A DNA stretch of 64,000 nucleotides from CAZTDU01 sp964617355 (lineage in GTDB: Bacteria > Pseudomonadota > Gammaproteobacteria > Burkholderiales > SG8-39): contig CAZTXP010000050.1 of assembly GCA_964617355.1 (NCBI GenBank), positions 1 through 64,000 on the forward strand, given 5' to 3'. Each line of letters begins with the position of its first letter. Position 1 is the first letter of the stretch. Of the stretch, positions 23,562-32,114 are shown piece by piece. The notes under the pieces are model-generated. The model was not told where the DNA came from, did not search any database, and saw nothing but the letters and a program-made list of their open reading frames with translations. The position numbers were made by a program, and so were the translations under genes.

Positions 23562-24082
23562 AGAAGTACCTGATCCCGCTCGCCATCTTCCTCGTGCTCT
23601 GCGGCTTCCTCGCCGCCGGCCTGAAGCTGAATCCGCGCGAGGTGCCGTCGCCGCTGATCGACAAGCCGGCGCCGCCATTCACGCTGAACCAGCTGTCCGA
23701 CCCGGCGAAGCCGTTCTCGAACAAGGACATGCTCGGGCAGGTCTGGATCCTCAACGTCTGGGCCTCGTGGTGCGTCACCTGCCGCGACGAGCACCCGTTG
23801 CTGGTCGACCTCGCGAAGAAGAAGATCGTCCCGCTCTACGGCCTCAACTACAAGGACCAGCGTCCCGACGCACTGAAGTGGCTGGCGCAGTTCGGCGACC
23901 CGTACACCCTGTCGATCATGGACAACGACGGCCGCATCGGCATCGACTACGGCGTCTACGGCGTGCCCGAGACCTACGTGATCGACAAGCAGGGGATCAT
24001 CCGCTACAAGCGCATCGGCGCGGTCACGCCGCAGGTGCTCGAGACCCAGATCCTGCCGCTCGTGAAGAAGCTGCAGGGATGA
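23558..24082 (+). CDS. ccmG: Thiol:disulfide interchange protein CcmG (DsbE)
   Basis: CcmG keeps the CXXCH cysteines of apocytochromes, or of CcmH, reduced in the periplasm. The 174-aa thioredoxin-fold protein has an N-terminal anchor (about 4-21), the redox site WCVTC with Cys72 and Cys75, and the cis-Pro region GVYGVPETYVID typical of CcmG. Translation starts at GTG on the ccmF stop and ends in an ATGA overlap with ccmH. Confidence 0.94.
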   Translation: MKKYLIPLAIFLVLCGFLAAGLKLNPREVPSPLIDKPAPPFTLNQLSDPAKPFSNKDMLGQVWILNVWASWCVTCRDEHPLLVDLAKKKIVPLYGLNYKDQRPDALKWLAQFGDPYTLSIMDNDGRIGIDYGVYGVPETYVIDKQGIIRYKRIGAVTPQVLETQILPLVKKLQG

Positions 24083-24555
24083 AGCGCTTCCTCGTCGTCG
24101 TCGCGGCGCTGCTTGCGCTCGCCGGGCCGGTGGCCGCCAAGGAGGCGGTGCCGGTGTCCTCCGACCCCGCGCTCGAGGCGCGCGCGATGCGCCTCGCGGA
24201 GGAACTCCGGTGCCTCGTCTGCCAGAACCAGACCATCGCCGATTCGCACGCGCCGCTCGCCGAGGACCTGAAGGCGCAGATCCGCGAGCAGCTGAAGGCC
24301 GGGCGCACCGACGAGCAGATCACCGCCTACATGGTCGAGCGCTACGGCGACTTCGTGCTCTACAAGCCGCCGTTCAAGGCCACCACCGCGTTCCTGTGGG
24401 CGGGGCCGTTCGTGATCCTCGTGCTGGCCGTCGGCGGGCTGGTGCTGCACCTGCGACGTCGCCGCGAGGTGCCGGTGGAAGGTGAACTCAGCGAGGCCGA
24501 GCGTGCGCGCGTCGCGGCGCTGCTCGCGCAGGACGGCTCGGGAGAGAAGCGATGA
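24079..24555 (+). CDS. ccmH: Cytochrome c-type biogenesis protein CcmH
   Basis: CcmH is the thiol-oxidoreductase subunit of the haem ligase. The 158-aa protein has a signal peptide or anchor (about 1-20), the hallmark LRCLVCQNQ with Cys45 and Cys48, and a C-terminal transmembrane helix (about 100-120) followed by a cytoplasmic tail. It corresponds to the N-terminal half of E. coli CcmH; the TPR half is the separate downstream gene ccmI. Confidence 0.94.
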   Translation: MKRFLVVVAALLALAGPVAAKEAVPVSSDPALEARAMRLAEELRCLVCQNQTIADSHAPLAEDLKAQIREQLKAGRTDEQITAYMVERYGDFVLYKPPFKATTAFLWAGPFVILVLAVGGLVLHLRRRREVPVEGELSEAERARVAALLAQDGSGEKR

Positions 24556-25823
24556 GCGGCTTCGTCGTTGCCGCCGCGCTCATGACGATCGCGGCGCTGG
24601 CCTTCGTGCTGCCGCCGCTGCTGCGCCAGCGTGCCTTGCTCTCCGAGGATCGCGACGCGGCCAACGCCGCCTTCCATCGCGAGCAGATGGCCGAGCTCGA
24701 GCGCGAGCGCGCCGCCGGCACGATCAGCGAGTCGGCGTACGCGGAATCGAAGCGCGAGATCGAGCGTCGCCTGCTGGAGGACCTGCAGGCGAAGCCCGCG
24801 GCCGTCGCCGCGGCGCCGGCCTCGCGCGGCATCGCGGTGGCGGTCGGCGTGCTGCTGCCGGCGATCGCGATCGGCGGCTACCTCTGGGTCGGCACGCCTG
24901 CGGCGCTCGACCCGGTGGCGCGCATCTCCCCGGAGGCGACGCACAAGGTCACCCCGGACCAGATCGCGGCGATGGTCGAGCGCCTTTCGGCGCGCCTCGA
25001 GAAGAACCCGGACGACCTCGAGGGCTGGACCATGCTCGCGCGCTCGCGGCTTGCGCTGGGCCAGTACCAGGAGTCGCTGAAGGCCTACGAGAAGCTCGCG
25101 CAGCTCGCGCCGGGCGACCCGAACGTGCTCGCCGACTACGCCGACGCGATGGCCATGGCGCGCGGCCGCAAGCTGCAGGGCGAACCCTATGCGCTCGTGC
25201 AGCAGGCGCTGAAGTCCGATCCCAGGCACGTCAAGTCGCTCGCGCTCGCCGGCAGCGCCGAGTTCGAGATGGGCGAGTACGCGAAGGCCGTGGCCTCGTG
25301 GGAGCGGCTCCTCGACATCGTCGGCCGCGAGACTGACTTCGGCAAGCAGGTTTCCTCCAGCGTCGAAGAGGCGCGCGAGCGTGGCAAGCTCGGGCCCGCG
25401 AAGTCGTCGCCGGTGGCCAAGGCCGAAGCCAAGGGCAAGGCAGAGGCCAAGCCCGCCGCCAAGGCCGAGCCGGCCGGGCGAGAGGCCATCGTGGGCGTCG
25501 TCAAGCTCGCGCCGGCGCTGGCGAAGCAGGCCGCCCCGGGCGACGTGCTCTTCGTGTTCGCGCGGCCGGCCGACGGCAGCCGCATGCCGGTGGCGATCCA
25601 GCGCGTGAAGGCCGAAGCCTTCCCGCTGCGCTTCACGCTGGACGATTCCACCGCCATGTCGCCCGCCGCGAAGCTGTCGACGCAGGGCAAGGTGATCGTC
25701 GAGGCGCGAGTCTCCAAGTCCGGCGACGCGACGCCGAAGAAGGGCGACCTGCGGGGCGTGAGCACCGCCGTCGCACCCGGCACCACCGGCCTCGAGATCC
25801 TCATCGATTCGGTCGTCGAGTAG
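24552..25823 (+). CDS. ccmI: Cytochrome c-type biogenesis protein CcmI (CycH), TPR
   Basis: CcmI captures apocytochrome c C-termini through TPR repeats and delivers them to CcmFH. The 423-aa protein has two N-terminal helices (about 2-20 and 94-112) around a cytoplasmic coiled segment, TPR repeats at about 145-260, an Ala/Lys-rich linker (about 280-310) and a C-terminal beta-rich domain. It overlaps ccmH by four bases and closes the ccm operon. Frd genes begin 68 bp later. Confidence 0.9.
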   Translation: MSGFVVAAALMTIAALAFVLPPLLRQRALLSEDRDAANAAFHREQMAELERERAAGTISESAYAESKREIERRLLEDLQAKPAAVAAAPASRGIAVAVGVLLPAIAIGGYLWVGTPAALDPVARISPEATHKVTPDQIAAMVERLSARLEKNPDDLEGWTMLARSRLALGQYQESLKAYEKLAQLAPGDPNVLADYADAMAMARGRKLQGEPYALVQQALKSDPRHVKSLALAGSAEFEMGEYAKAVASWERLLDIVGRETDFGKQVSSSVEEARERGKLGPAKSSPVAKAEAKGKAEAKPAAKAEPAGREAIVGVVKLAPALAKQAAPGDVLFVFARPADGSRMPVAIQRVKAEAFPLRFTLDDSTAMSPAAKLSTQGKVIVEARVSKSGDATPKKGDLRGVSTAVAPGTTGLEILIDSVVE

Positions 25824-25830
25824 CCCGCCC

Positions 25831-25844
25831 TTGATCTAGGTTAA
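25831..25844. promoter_or_regulatory. Candidate FNR-type site upstream of frdA
   Basis: TTGATCTAGGTTAA has a perfect TTGAT left half and a three-of-five match in the right half to the FNR consensus. It lies 48 bp before the frdA ATG in the 68-bp gap after ccmI. It is weak alone, but the third TTGATC element ahead of a respiratory unit in 13 kb. Confidence 0.4.
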
Positions 25845-25891
25845 CTGTTGCCCGCCCCGGGGCGGCACAGTGACGCTCCAAGGGAGCGGGC

Positions 25892-27652
25892 ATGGAAACC
25901 ATCAAGGCGGACGTGGCAATCATCGGGGCGGGCGGCGCCGGCTTGCGGGCGGCGATCGCGCTGGCGGAAGCCGATCCGAAGCTGAAGGTCGCGCTGGTCT
26001 CGAAGGTCTACCCGATGCGCAGCCACACCTGCGCAGCCGAGGGTGGCGCGGCCGGGGTGATCAAGCCCGACGACAGCCTCGAGCACCACTTCAACGACAC
26101 CGTCGGCGGCGGCGACTGGCTCTCGGACCAGGACGCGGTCGACTTCTTCATCAACGAGGCGCCCAAGGAATTGCTGCAGCTCGAGCACTGGGGCTGCCCG
26201 TGGAGCCGCGAGGCCGACGGCTCGGTCGCGGTGCGGCCCTTCGGCGGCATGAAGAAGAAGCGCACCTGGTTCGCCGCGGACAAGTCCGGCTTCCACATCC
26301 TGCACACGCTCTTCCAGACCTCGCTCAAGTACCCCTCGATCGAGCGCCTCGACGAGTTCTACGCCACCGAGCTGCTGGTGCACGAGGGCCGCTGCCACGG
26401 CCTCGTCGCGATCGAGATGAAGAGCGGGCAGTTCCGCAAGATCCTCGCCGGCTCGGTGATCGTCGCCGGCGGCGGGGCGGGGCGCATGTTCCCGTTCACC
26501 ACCAACGGCGCGATCAAGACCGGCGACGGCATGGCGCTCGCGTACCGCGCGGGCGTGGCGCTGAAGGACATGGAGTTCGTGCAGTACCACCCGACGGGGC
26601 TGCCGAACACCGGCATCCTGCTCACCGAAGGCTGCCGCGGCGAAGGCGGCATCCTGCTGAACAAGAACGGCCGAAGGTATCTTCAGGACTACGGCATGGG
26701 CCCGGAGACGCCCGCCGGCCAGCCGGTGCTGAAGACCATGGAGCTCGGGCCCCGCGACCGGCTCAGCCAGGCCTTCTGGCACGAGCAGAAGGCGGGCAAC
26801 ACGGTGAAGACGCAGTGGGGCGACTGCGTGCTGCTCGACATGCGCCACCTAGGCGAGAAGAAGATCGACGAGCGCCTGCCGCTGGTGCGCGACATGTCGC
26901 GCAGCTACCTCGGCGTGGACCCGGTCGAGGATCCGGTGCCGGTGCGCCCCGTGGTGCACTACATGATGGGCGGCATCGACACCGACCTCCGCGCCGCGAC
27001 CTCGATCGGCGGCCTGTTCGCCGCGGGCGAGTGCGCCTGCGTCAGCATCAACGGCGCGAACCGCCTCGGCTCGAATTCGCTCACCGAGCTGCTCGTCTTC
27101 GGCCGCCGCGCCGCGATGAGCGCGATGGAGCACCTGCAGTCCGCCAAGGGGGCCGGCGACGCGTCGGCCATCGACGCCGCCGCCGAGGGCGCGCAGGCGA
27201 AGATCCGCGAGCTCTTCCTGCGCCCGAATGGCAAGGAGTCCATCGCCGGCCTGCGCAGCGAGATGATGCAGACCATGGAGGAGAACGCCGGCATCTACAG
27301 GGATGGAACAGGCCTCGCCGCCGCGGTCGCGAAGCTGGCCGAGCTGCGCCGGCGCTACAAGGACATCCACCTGCACGACAAGACCAACGTCTACAACACC
27401 GACCTCTTGCAGGCGCTGGAGCTGGGCTCGATGCTCGATTGCGCCGAGGCGGTCGCCGCCAGCGCGCTGGCGCGCACCGAATCGCGCGGCGCGCACCAGC
27501 GCCTCGACCACGTGGAACGCGACGACTCGAAGTTCCTCAAGCATTCGCTTGCCACGTTCCGCGGCATGGACGCCCCGGCGATCGGCTACAAGGACGTCGT
27601 CATCACGCGCTCGCAGCCCGGCGTGCGCGACTACTCGGGAGACCACAAATGA
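25892..27652 (+). CDS. frdA: Fumarate reductase flavoprotein subunit
   Basis: FrdA reduces fumarate to succinate at a covalent FAD. The 586-aa protein follows E. coli FrdA closely: the dinucleotide fold IIGAGGAGLRAA, the covalent-FAD His45 in MRSHTCAAEGG, the substrate-site segments QYHPTGLP, EGCRGEGG and HYMMGGIDTD, and RLGSNSLTELLVFG. It resembles FrdA rather than SdhA in these stretches, and the downstream subunits are also Frd type. An AAGGGAGCGGGC ribosome binding site precedes the ATG. It overlaps frdB by four bases. A membrane-bound QFR of this kind usually works with a low-potential quinol. Confidence 0.95.
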   Translation: METIKADVAIIGAGGAGLRAAIALAEADPKLKVALVSKVYPMRSHTCAAEGGAAGVIKPDDSLEHHFNDTVGGGDWLSDQDAVDFFINEAPKELLQLEHWGCPWSREADGSVAVRPFGGMKKKRTWFAADKSGFHILHTLFQTSLKYPSIERLDEFYATELLVHEGRCHGLVAIEMKSGQFRKILAGSVIVAGGGAGRMFPFTTNGAIKTGDGMALAYRAGVALKDMEFVQYHPTGLPNTGILLTEGCRGEGGILLNKNGRRYLQDYGMGPETPAGQPVLKTMELGPRDRLSQAFWHEQKAGNTVKTQWGDCVLLDMRHLGEKKIDERLPLVRDMSRSYLGVDPVEDPVPVRPVVHYMMGGIDTDLRAATSIGGLFAAGECACVSINGANRLGSNSLTELLVFGRRAAMSAMEHLQSAKGAGDASAIDAAAEGAQAKIRELFLRPNGKESIAGLRSEMMQTMEENAGIYRDGTGLAAAVAKLAELRRRYKDIHLHDKTNVYNTDLLQALELGSMLDCAEAVAASALARTESRGAHQRLDHVERDDSKFLKHSLATFRGMDAPAIGYKDVVITRSQPGVRDYSGDHK

Positions 27653-28398
27653 CCCGCAAGGTGGTCCTCGAAGTGATGCGCTACAACCCCGAGCAGGACA
27701 CCGAGCCGCGCTTCCAGCGCTACGAGGCCGACTGCGAGGAGGAGTGGGTGGTGCTCGACGCGCTGAACCACGTCAAGGCGACGCAGGATCCGACGCTGAG
27801 CTACCGCTGGTCCTGCCACATGGCGGTCTGCGGCAGCTGCGGCATGATGATCAACGGCGAGCCGAAGCTCGCGTGCAAGACCTTCCTGCGCGACTACGAC
27901 GGCGTCATCCGCGTCGAGCCGCTGCAGCACTTCCCGGTCGAGCGCGACCTCGTCACCGTGATCGACGACTTCATGACGAAGTTCAAGCGCGTGAAGCCGT
28001 ACCTGATCCCGAAGGAAGAGAAGCCCGTCGAGGCGGGCGAATACCGCCAGACGCCCGCGGAGCTGAAGAAGTACAAGCAGTTCACGCTCTGCATCAACTG
28101 CATGCTGTGCTATGCCGCCTGCCCGGAATACGGGCTTACGCCGAAGTTCATCGGCCCGGCGGCGATCTCGATGGCGCACCGCTGGAACTCCGATTCGCGC
28201 GACGGCGGCCGCGACGCGCGCCAGGAGGAAGTCGCCACCGGCGAGGGCGTCTGGGAGTGCTCCTTCGTCGGCGCCTGCTCCGAGGTATGCCCCGAGCACG
28301 TCGACCCGGCGAGCGCGCTGCAGCAGGTGAAGATCAAGAGCACCGTCGACTGGGTCCTCGAGAAACTGGTCCCCGGCGGCAAGAAGGAAGGGGGCTGA
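27649..28398 (+). CDS. frdB: Fumarate reductase iron-sulfur subunit
   Basis: FrdB passes electrons from the quinol site to FrdA through three clusters. The 249-aa protein has the plant-type 2Fe-2S loop SCHMAVCGSCG plus a later Cys, the 4Fe-4S motif CINCMLCYAACP and the 3Fe-4S motif CSFVGACSEVCP. These patterns match Frd rather than Sdh. The ATG overlaps the frdA stop. Confidence 0.95.
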   Translation: MTRKVVLEVMRYNPEQDTEPRFQRYEADCEEEWVVLDALNHVKATQDPTLSYRWSCHMAVCGSCGMMINGEPKLACKTFLRDYDGVIRVEPLQHFPVERDLVTVIDDFMTKFKRVKPYLIPKEEKPVEAGEYRQTPAELKKYKQFTLCINCMLCYAACPEYGLTPKFIGPAAISMAHRWNSDSRDGGRDARQEEVATGEGVWECSFVGACSEVCPEHVDPASALQQVKIKSTVDWVLEKLVPGGKKEGG

Positions 28399-28399
28399 C

Positions 28400-28792
28400 A
28401 TGCCGAGGCGCCCGTACGTCCGCGAAGTGCCGAAGACCACCTGGTTCCTGCGCCACCCGCGCTACATGCGCTACATGGCGCGCGAGGTCACCTGCTTCTT
28501 CGTCGGCGGATATTCGCTGCTGATGCTGCTGGGCCTGCTGCGCCTGTCGCAGGGAGAGGTGGCGTGGAACGGCTTCCTGGAAACGCTGAAGTCGCCGCTG
28601 AGCGTGGTGCTGCACCTCCTCGCGCTCGCCTTCACGGTCTACAACACGGTCACCTGGTTCAACGTCACGCCCAAGGCGCTGCCGATCCAGGTCGGCGAGG
28701 AATTCGTCCCCGGCATCGTCATCACCGGCGCGCACTACGCCGGCTGGGCGGTGTTCTCGGTGGGTCTCTTCTGGCTGGCGGGGGTGCTCTGA
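28400..28792 (+). CDS. frdC: Fumarate reductase membrane anchor subunit C
   Basis: A 130-aa protein with three transmembrane helices. The N-terminus RRPYVREVPKTTWFLRHPRY resembles E. coli FrdC (KRKPYVRP...), and the conserved TWF segment before APK/TPK is present (TWFNVTPKALP). It starts one base after frdB and its stop overlaps the frdD start by one base (TGATG). It forms the quinol site with FrdB and FrdD. Confidence 0.92.
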   Translation: MPRRPYVREVPKTTWFLRHPRYMRYMAREVTCFFVGGYSLLMLLGLLRLSQGEVAWNGFLETLKSPLSVVLHLLALAFTVYNTVTWFNVTPKALPIQVGEEFVPGIVITGAHYAGWAVFSVGLFWLAGVL

Positions 28793-29133
28793 TGGCCAAG
28801 TCGAACAAGCCGATCGTCTGGGGCCCGTTCGCGGCGGGCGGCACCGTGGCGGCCTTCGCCATCCCGGCGATCATCGTCCTCACGCTGCTGGTCGCGCTCG
28901 GCAAGGCGCCGGTGGGTCTCTCGTATGCTGCGGTGCACGCCTTCGCCGCGCACTGGCTCGGCAAGGCGTCGATCTTCGTCGTGGTGTCCCTCTCGTTGAT
29001 GGGGGCGATGCACCGCCTGAGGATCACTTGCTATGACTTCGGCCTTCGCGCCGACACCTTGGTCGCGACGGTGGTGTATCTTGTCGCCGCGGCCGGAACC
29101 CTTGCTGCGGCCGTGATCCTGCTGCGCATCTGA
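28792..29133 (+). CDS. frdD: Fumarate reductase membrane anchor subunit D
   Basis: A 113-aa protein with three transmembrane helices; the start region (KPIVWGPFAAGGTVAAF) matches FrdD (PVFWGLFGAGG), and the conserved MHRL histidine segment is present in the middle. It closes the four-subunit membrane complex. An in-frame reading that begins upstream inside frdC is not real. Confidence 0.9.
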   Translation: MAKSNKPIVWGPFAAGGTVAAFAIPAIIVLTLLVALGKAPVGLSYAAVHAFAAHWLGKASIFVVVSLSLMGAMHRLRITCYDFGLRADTLVATVVYLVAAAGTLAAAVILLRI

Positions 29134-29157
29134 GAAGAAGAAAGAGGAGGAAGTCCC

Positions 29158-29916
29158 ATGCCCCCGCCCCCCATCGCCATGCGCGAGCAGCTCCGCGAGG
29201 AGCGCTTCAACCCCATCTGGTCGCAGGAGCTGAACAAGGTGTTCGCGGATGTCGCGCCGTACTACGACAACGCGAACTACGTCGCCAGCCTCGGCCTCTG
29301 GGGCTACTTCCTGCGCCAGTTCATGAGCACGGTGGACGTGAAGCCGAACGAGCGCGTGCTCGACGTCTGCGCCGGCACCAACGCCATCGGCATCGCGCTG
29401 CTGAACCGCGAGCCGACGCTCGACGTGCACGCCATGGACCGCAGCCCCGACATGCAGCGCGTCGGCGGCGAGCGCGCGAAGGCGCGCGGCTTCACCATCT
29501 CGAGCACCATCGGCGACGTGCACCACCTGCCGTTCCCGGACAACCACTTCGACGTCGTCACGTTGCAGTTCGCATCCCGGCACCTGCGCATCCGTCGCGT
29601 GTTCGACGAGGTGTTCCGCGTGCTGAAGCCGGGCGGGCACTTCCACCACAGCGACATGCTGCGCCCGGCCAACCCCACGGTGGAGAAGATCTACTACGGG
29701 TATCTCCGCATGTGCCTCGCGTTCACCGGGTTCCTGTTCAGGAGCGACGAGCCGGCGCTGAACTGCAAGCGCTACTTCATCCACGCGCTGGAGATGTTCT
29801 ACTCGTCCGAGGAACTGTCGGACGTCCTGCGCGAGCACGGCTTCACCGACGTGACCTACAAGAACGTCTTCCTCGGCATGCTGGGCTTCCACCGGGCGGT
29901 GAAGCCGAAGGCGTAG
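29158..29916 (+). CDS. UbiE/MenG-like SAM-dependent methyltransferase in the frd operon
   Basis: The 252-aa class I methyltransferase resembles the ubiquinone/menaquinone C-methyltransferases (UbiE/MenG/COQ5). It has an AdoMet motif VLDVCAGTNAIGIALL, the acidic loop MDRSPDM, the post-motif GDVHHLPFPDNHFDVV and VLKPGGHF. The first loop has GTN where UbiE proteins carry GTGD, so it is not a plain UbiE. It begins 24 bp after frdD behind a strong AGAGGAGGAAG ribosome binding site, so it is cotranscribed with fumarate reductase. I infer a role in making or modifying the low-potential quinone used by the reductase. It lacks the features I associate with RquA (rhodoquinone synthesis). Confidence 0.75.
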   Translation: MPPPPIAMREQLREERFNPIWSQELNKVFADVAPYYDNANYVASLGLWGYFLRQFMSTVDVKPNERVLDVCAGTNAIGIALLNREPTLDVHAMDRSPDMQRVGGERAKARGFTISSTIGDVHHLPFPDNHFDVVTLQFASRHLRIRRVFDEVFRVLKPGGHFHHSDMLRPANPTVEKIYYGYLRMCLAFTGFLFRSDEPALNCKRYFIHALEMFYSSEELSDVLREHGFTDVTYKNVFLGMLGFHRAVKPKA

Positions 29917-29937
29917 CGCTCCGGGCGTGGTACGGTT

Positions 29938-29957
29938 CGGGGCCCCTTCGGGCGCCC
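29938..29957 (+). terminator. Weak hairpin after the frd-methyltransferase operon
   Basis: GGGGC pairs with GCCCC around an inner CC/GG step and a TTCG loop with one mismatch. There is no T run, and the next gene begins three bases later, so read-through is likely. Confidence 0.25.
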
Positions 29958-29960
29958 CCA

Positions 29961-30581
29961 ATGGACCGTACCTCCAACGCCCGCTCGATCGCCAAGTACC
30001 GCCGCCGCGCCGCGGCTTACGACGGCACCACGCGTTTCACCGAGCCGATCCGGCGACGGGCCATCGACCGGCTTGCGCTGCGCCCGGGGGATCGCGTCCT
30101 CGACGTCGGCAGCGGCACGGGATTGTCGTTCGAGGCCATCCTCGCGCGCATCGGACCTTCGGGGCACCTCGTGGCCGTCGAGCAGAGCCCCGACATGATG
30201 GCGCAGGCGAGGGAGCGGGTGGCCCGCCATGGCTGGGCGAACGTCACGCTGGTGGAGGCACCCTTGGAGGACCTGCCGCCGGGAATGCGGGTCGACGCGG
30301 CCCTGTTCTTCTATACGCACGACATCCTGCGCACGCGCGAGGCCGTCGCGGTTGCAGCAGCGGCTGCGCGTGGCGGCCGGGTTGCAGCGGCCGGCGTGAA
30401 GTTCTACCCGTGGTGGGCCGGCCCGGCGAACGCGCACGTCTGGGTGAAGAACTGGCTCTACAACGCGCGTCCGGCCGGATTGCGCGCGCCGTGGGACATC
30501 CTCGAGCGCCACGCCGCGCTCGAACGGGAGACGACGCTGTGGGGGAGGGGATACCTGGCATGGGGACGATTCGAGGGCTGA
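29961..30581 (+). CDS. Class I SAM-dependent methyltransferase, substrate unknown
   Basis: The 206-aa protein is a single methyltransferase domain: VLDVGSGTGLSFEAIL (motif I), the acidic VAVEQSPDMM, and LFFYTHDILRTREAV after motif IV. It is a Methyltransf_11/25-type enzyme without a recognisable substrate domain. Its 3' end overlaps the signal peptide region of the following phosphatase gene by 22 bp. It is a separate gene from the UbiE-like enzyme upstream; the two share only the general fold. Confidence 0.8.
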   Translation: MDRTSNARSIAKYRRRAAAYDGTTRFTEPIRRRAIDRLALRPGDRVLDVGSGTGLSFEAILARIGPSGHLVAVEQSPDMMAQARERVARHGWANVTLVEAPLEDLPPGMRVDAALFFYTHDILRTREAVAVAAAAARGGRVAAAGVKFYPWWAGPANAHVWVKNWLYNARPAGLRAPWDILERHAALERETTLWGRGYLAWGRFEG

Positions 30582-31225
30582 GCGCGATGGCATTCGCCGC
30601 CGCCGCCTTTGCCGCGCACGCGGAGCCGAACGTGCCGCTCGACGGCGCACGCCTGGCCGCCGATCTGAAGAAGGGCGGCTACGTCGTCTACTTCCGCCAC
30701 ACCGCGACGCTGCCGGAGCACGAGCACGAGGCGAAGCACCGGCGCGAAGGCACGCACCGCTTGGAGGACTGCGCCACGCAGCGCAACCTGAGCGAACTCG
30801 GCTACCTGCAGGCGCGCACGCAGGCCGACTGGGTGGCAAGGCTCGGCATTCCGATGGGCGAAGTGTTCGCCAGCCGCTACTGCCGCACGCGCATCCACGC
30901 CGCCTTCTTCACCGCGGCCCTGTCGTTCAGCGACCCGATCACGCCGGTGCGCAATCCCGAGAAGGCCGCCGCGCTGAAGCGCATGCTCGCCACGCCGCCG
31001 GCGCCCGGCACGAACACCTTCGTCTTCGCGCACGGCGGCATCCTCTGGCAGGCCACCGACTACGACAGCGTGGAAGCCGAGACCTTCGTCTTCCGGCCCG
31101 GGCCGAAGGGCGCCGAACTCGTGGCGACCATCAAGATGCACGAGTGGTCCGCGCTCGCCGCCGGCGGGCCATGCTGCGCGCCGCGCCCGTTCTGGAGCGG
31201 GCAGGGCACGCCGCCGGTGGAGTGA
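30560..31225 (+). CDS. Periplasmic histidine-phosphatase-family protein
   Basis: The 221-aa protein starts with a signal peptide (MGTIRGLSAMAFAAAAFAAHA, cleavage before EPNVP). It then shows the histidine phosphatase core: YFRHTATLP (the catalytic RHG motif here reads RHT), SRYCRTRIHAA and the second His in FVFAHGGILW. Members remove phosphate from small molecules or are inactive sensors; the Gly-to-Thr change is frequent in periplasmic relatives. The ATG at 30560 has a GGGAGGGG ribosome binding site; a later ATG at 30587 would shorten the signal peptide. It converges with phnE. Confidence 0.78.
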   Translation: MGTIRGLSAMAFAAAAFAAHAEPNVPLDGARLAADLKKGGYVVYFRHTATLPEHEHEAKHRREGTHRLEDCATQRNLSELGYLQARTQADWVARLGIPMGEVFASRYCRTRIHAAFFTAALSFSDPITPVRNPEKAAALKRMLATPPAPGTNTFVFAHGGILWQATDYDSVEAETFVFRPGPKGAELVATIKMHEWSALAAGGPCCAPRPFWSGQGTPPVE

Positions 31226-32110
31226 TCAGCGGCTGCGCGACAGCCGCTGGCGGATCGCGCCGCTCGCGCGGTCGAACAGCACCACCATCGCCGCGATCGC
31301 GACCAGCAGCGTCGCGAGCCGCCCCCACTGGAAGAGCGACACCGCCTCGGTGACCAGCAGACCGAGGCCGCCCGCGCCGATCAGGCCGAGCACGGTGGAG
31401 TCGCGCACGTTGAACTCCCAGACGTAGAAGTGGATCGACAGCAGGCGCGGCAGCATCGTGCGGCCGAGCGCGTGCACCAGCGTCTGCAGGCGCGTGAGGC
31501 CGAGCGCGAGGCCGGACTCGACCAGGTCCGCGTCCAGCGTCTCGATCGACTCGGCGTAGAGCTTGCCGTACGTGCCGAAGGAGTGCAGCGCGATGGCGAG
31601 GATGCCGGCCATCGGGCCCAGTCCGATGATGCCGACCATGATCAATCCGAACACCAGCGTGTGGATCGAGCGCGCCACGTCGAGCGCGAGGCGCGCGGGC
31701 ACGACGAGCGCGCGAGGCAGCTGCATGTTGCGCGCCGACGCGATGCCGAAGGGCAGCGCCGCGAGCGCAGCGAGCAGCGAACCCAGCGTCGCGATCTTGA
31801 ACGTGGTCCAGGTCGCGCGGGCGACGGCGGCGAGGAAGGCGGCCTCGGTTTCGCGGCGGTTCTCGGTGCGCAGCACGCGGCCATCGTCGCTCTTGTACTC
31901 GACGACCGGCTCGCCGAACCACAGGTTCAGGAAGCTCGGCGCCGAGAGTTCGACGGCGGTCTTCTTCAGGTTCTCCCAGGGGCGGCGGCCGAACGAGAGA
32001 TCGCCCGCGGCGACCAGCGAGCCGACGCACAGCGCGACCAGCAGCGCGTAGGCGGCGACGAGGCCCCGCAGGCGCGGCGGCGGATCGTTGCCGACGGGCG
32101 CCGCCGCCAC
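31226..32110 (-). CDS. phnE: PhnE-like ABC transporter permease (phosphonate/phosphite type)
   Basis: The 294-aa protein has an N-terminal helix, a periplasmic segment and then the BPD_transp_1 domain with the PhnE signature GLGPMAGILAIALHSFGTYGKLYAE, which contains the EAA-like coupling loop. PhnE carries phosphonate, phosphite or a similar oxyanion. It lies four bases after phnD on the minus strand. No PhnC ATPase follows; the next gene faces it, so the ATPase must be elsewhere. Confidence 0.88.
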   Translation of the reverse strand: MAAAPVGNDPPPRLRGLVAAYALLVALCVGSLVAAGDLSFGRRPWENLKKTAVELSAPSFLNLWFGEPVVEYKSDDGRVLRTENRRETEAAFLAAVARATWTTFKIATLGSLLAALAALPFGIASARNMQLPRALVVPARLALDVARSIHTLVFGLIMVGIIGLGPMAGILAIALHSFGTYGKLYAESIETLDADLVESGLALGLTRLQTLVHALGRTMLPRLLSIHFYVWEFNVRDSTVLGLIGAGGLGLLVTEAVSLFQWGRLATLLVAIAAMVVLFDRASGAIRQRLSRSR

Positions 32111-32114
32111 GGCG

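Noticed and set aside
29158..29916. RquA (rhodoquinone biosynthesis) for the methyltransferase after frdD
   Set aside because: The motifs match the UbiE/MenG type rather than what I recall of RquA, so the more general name is used.
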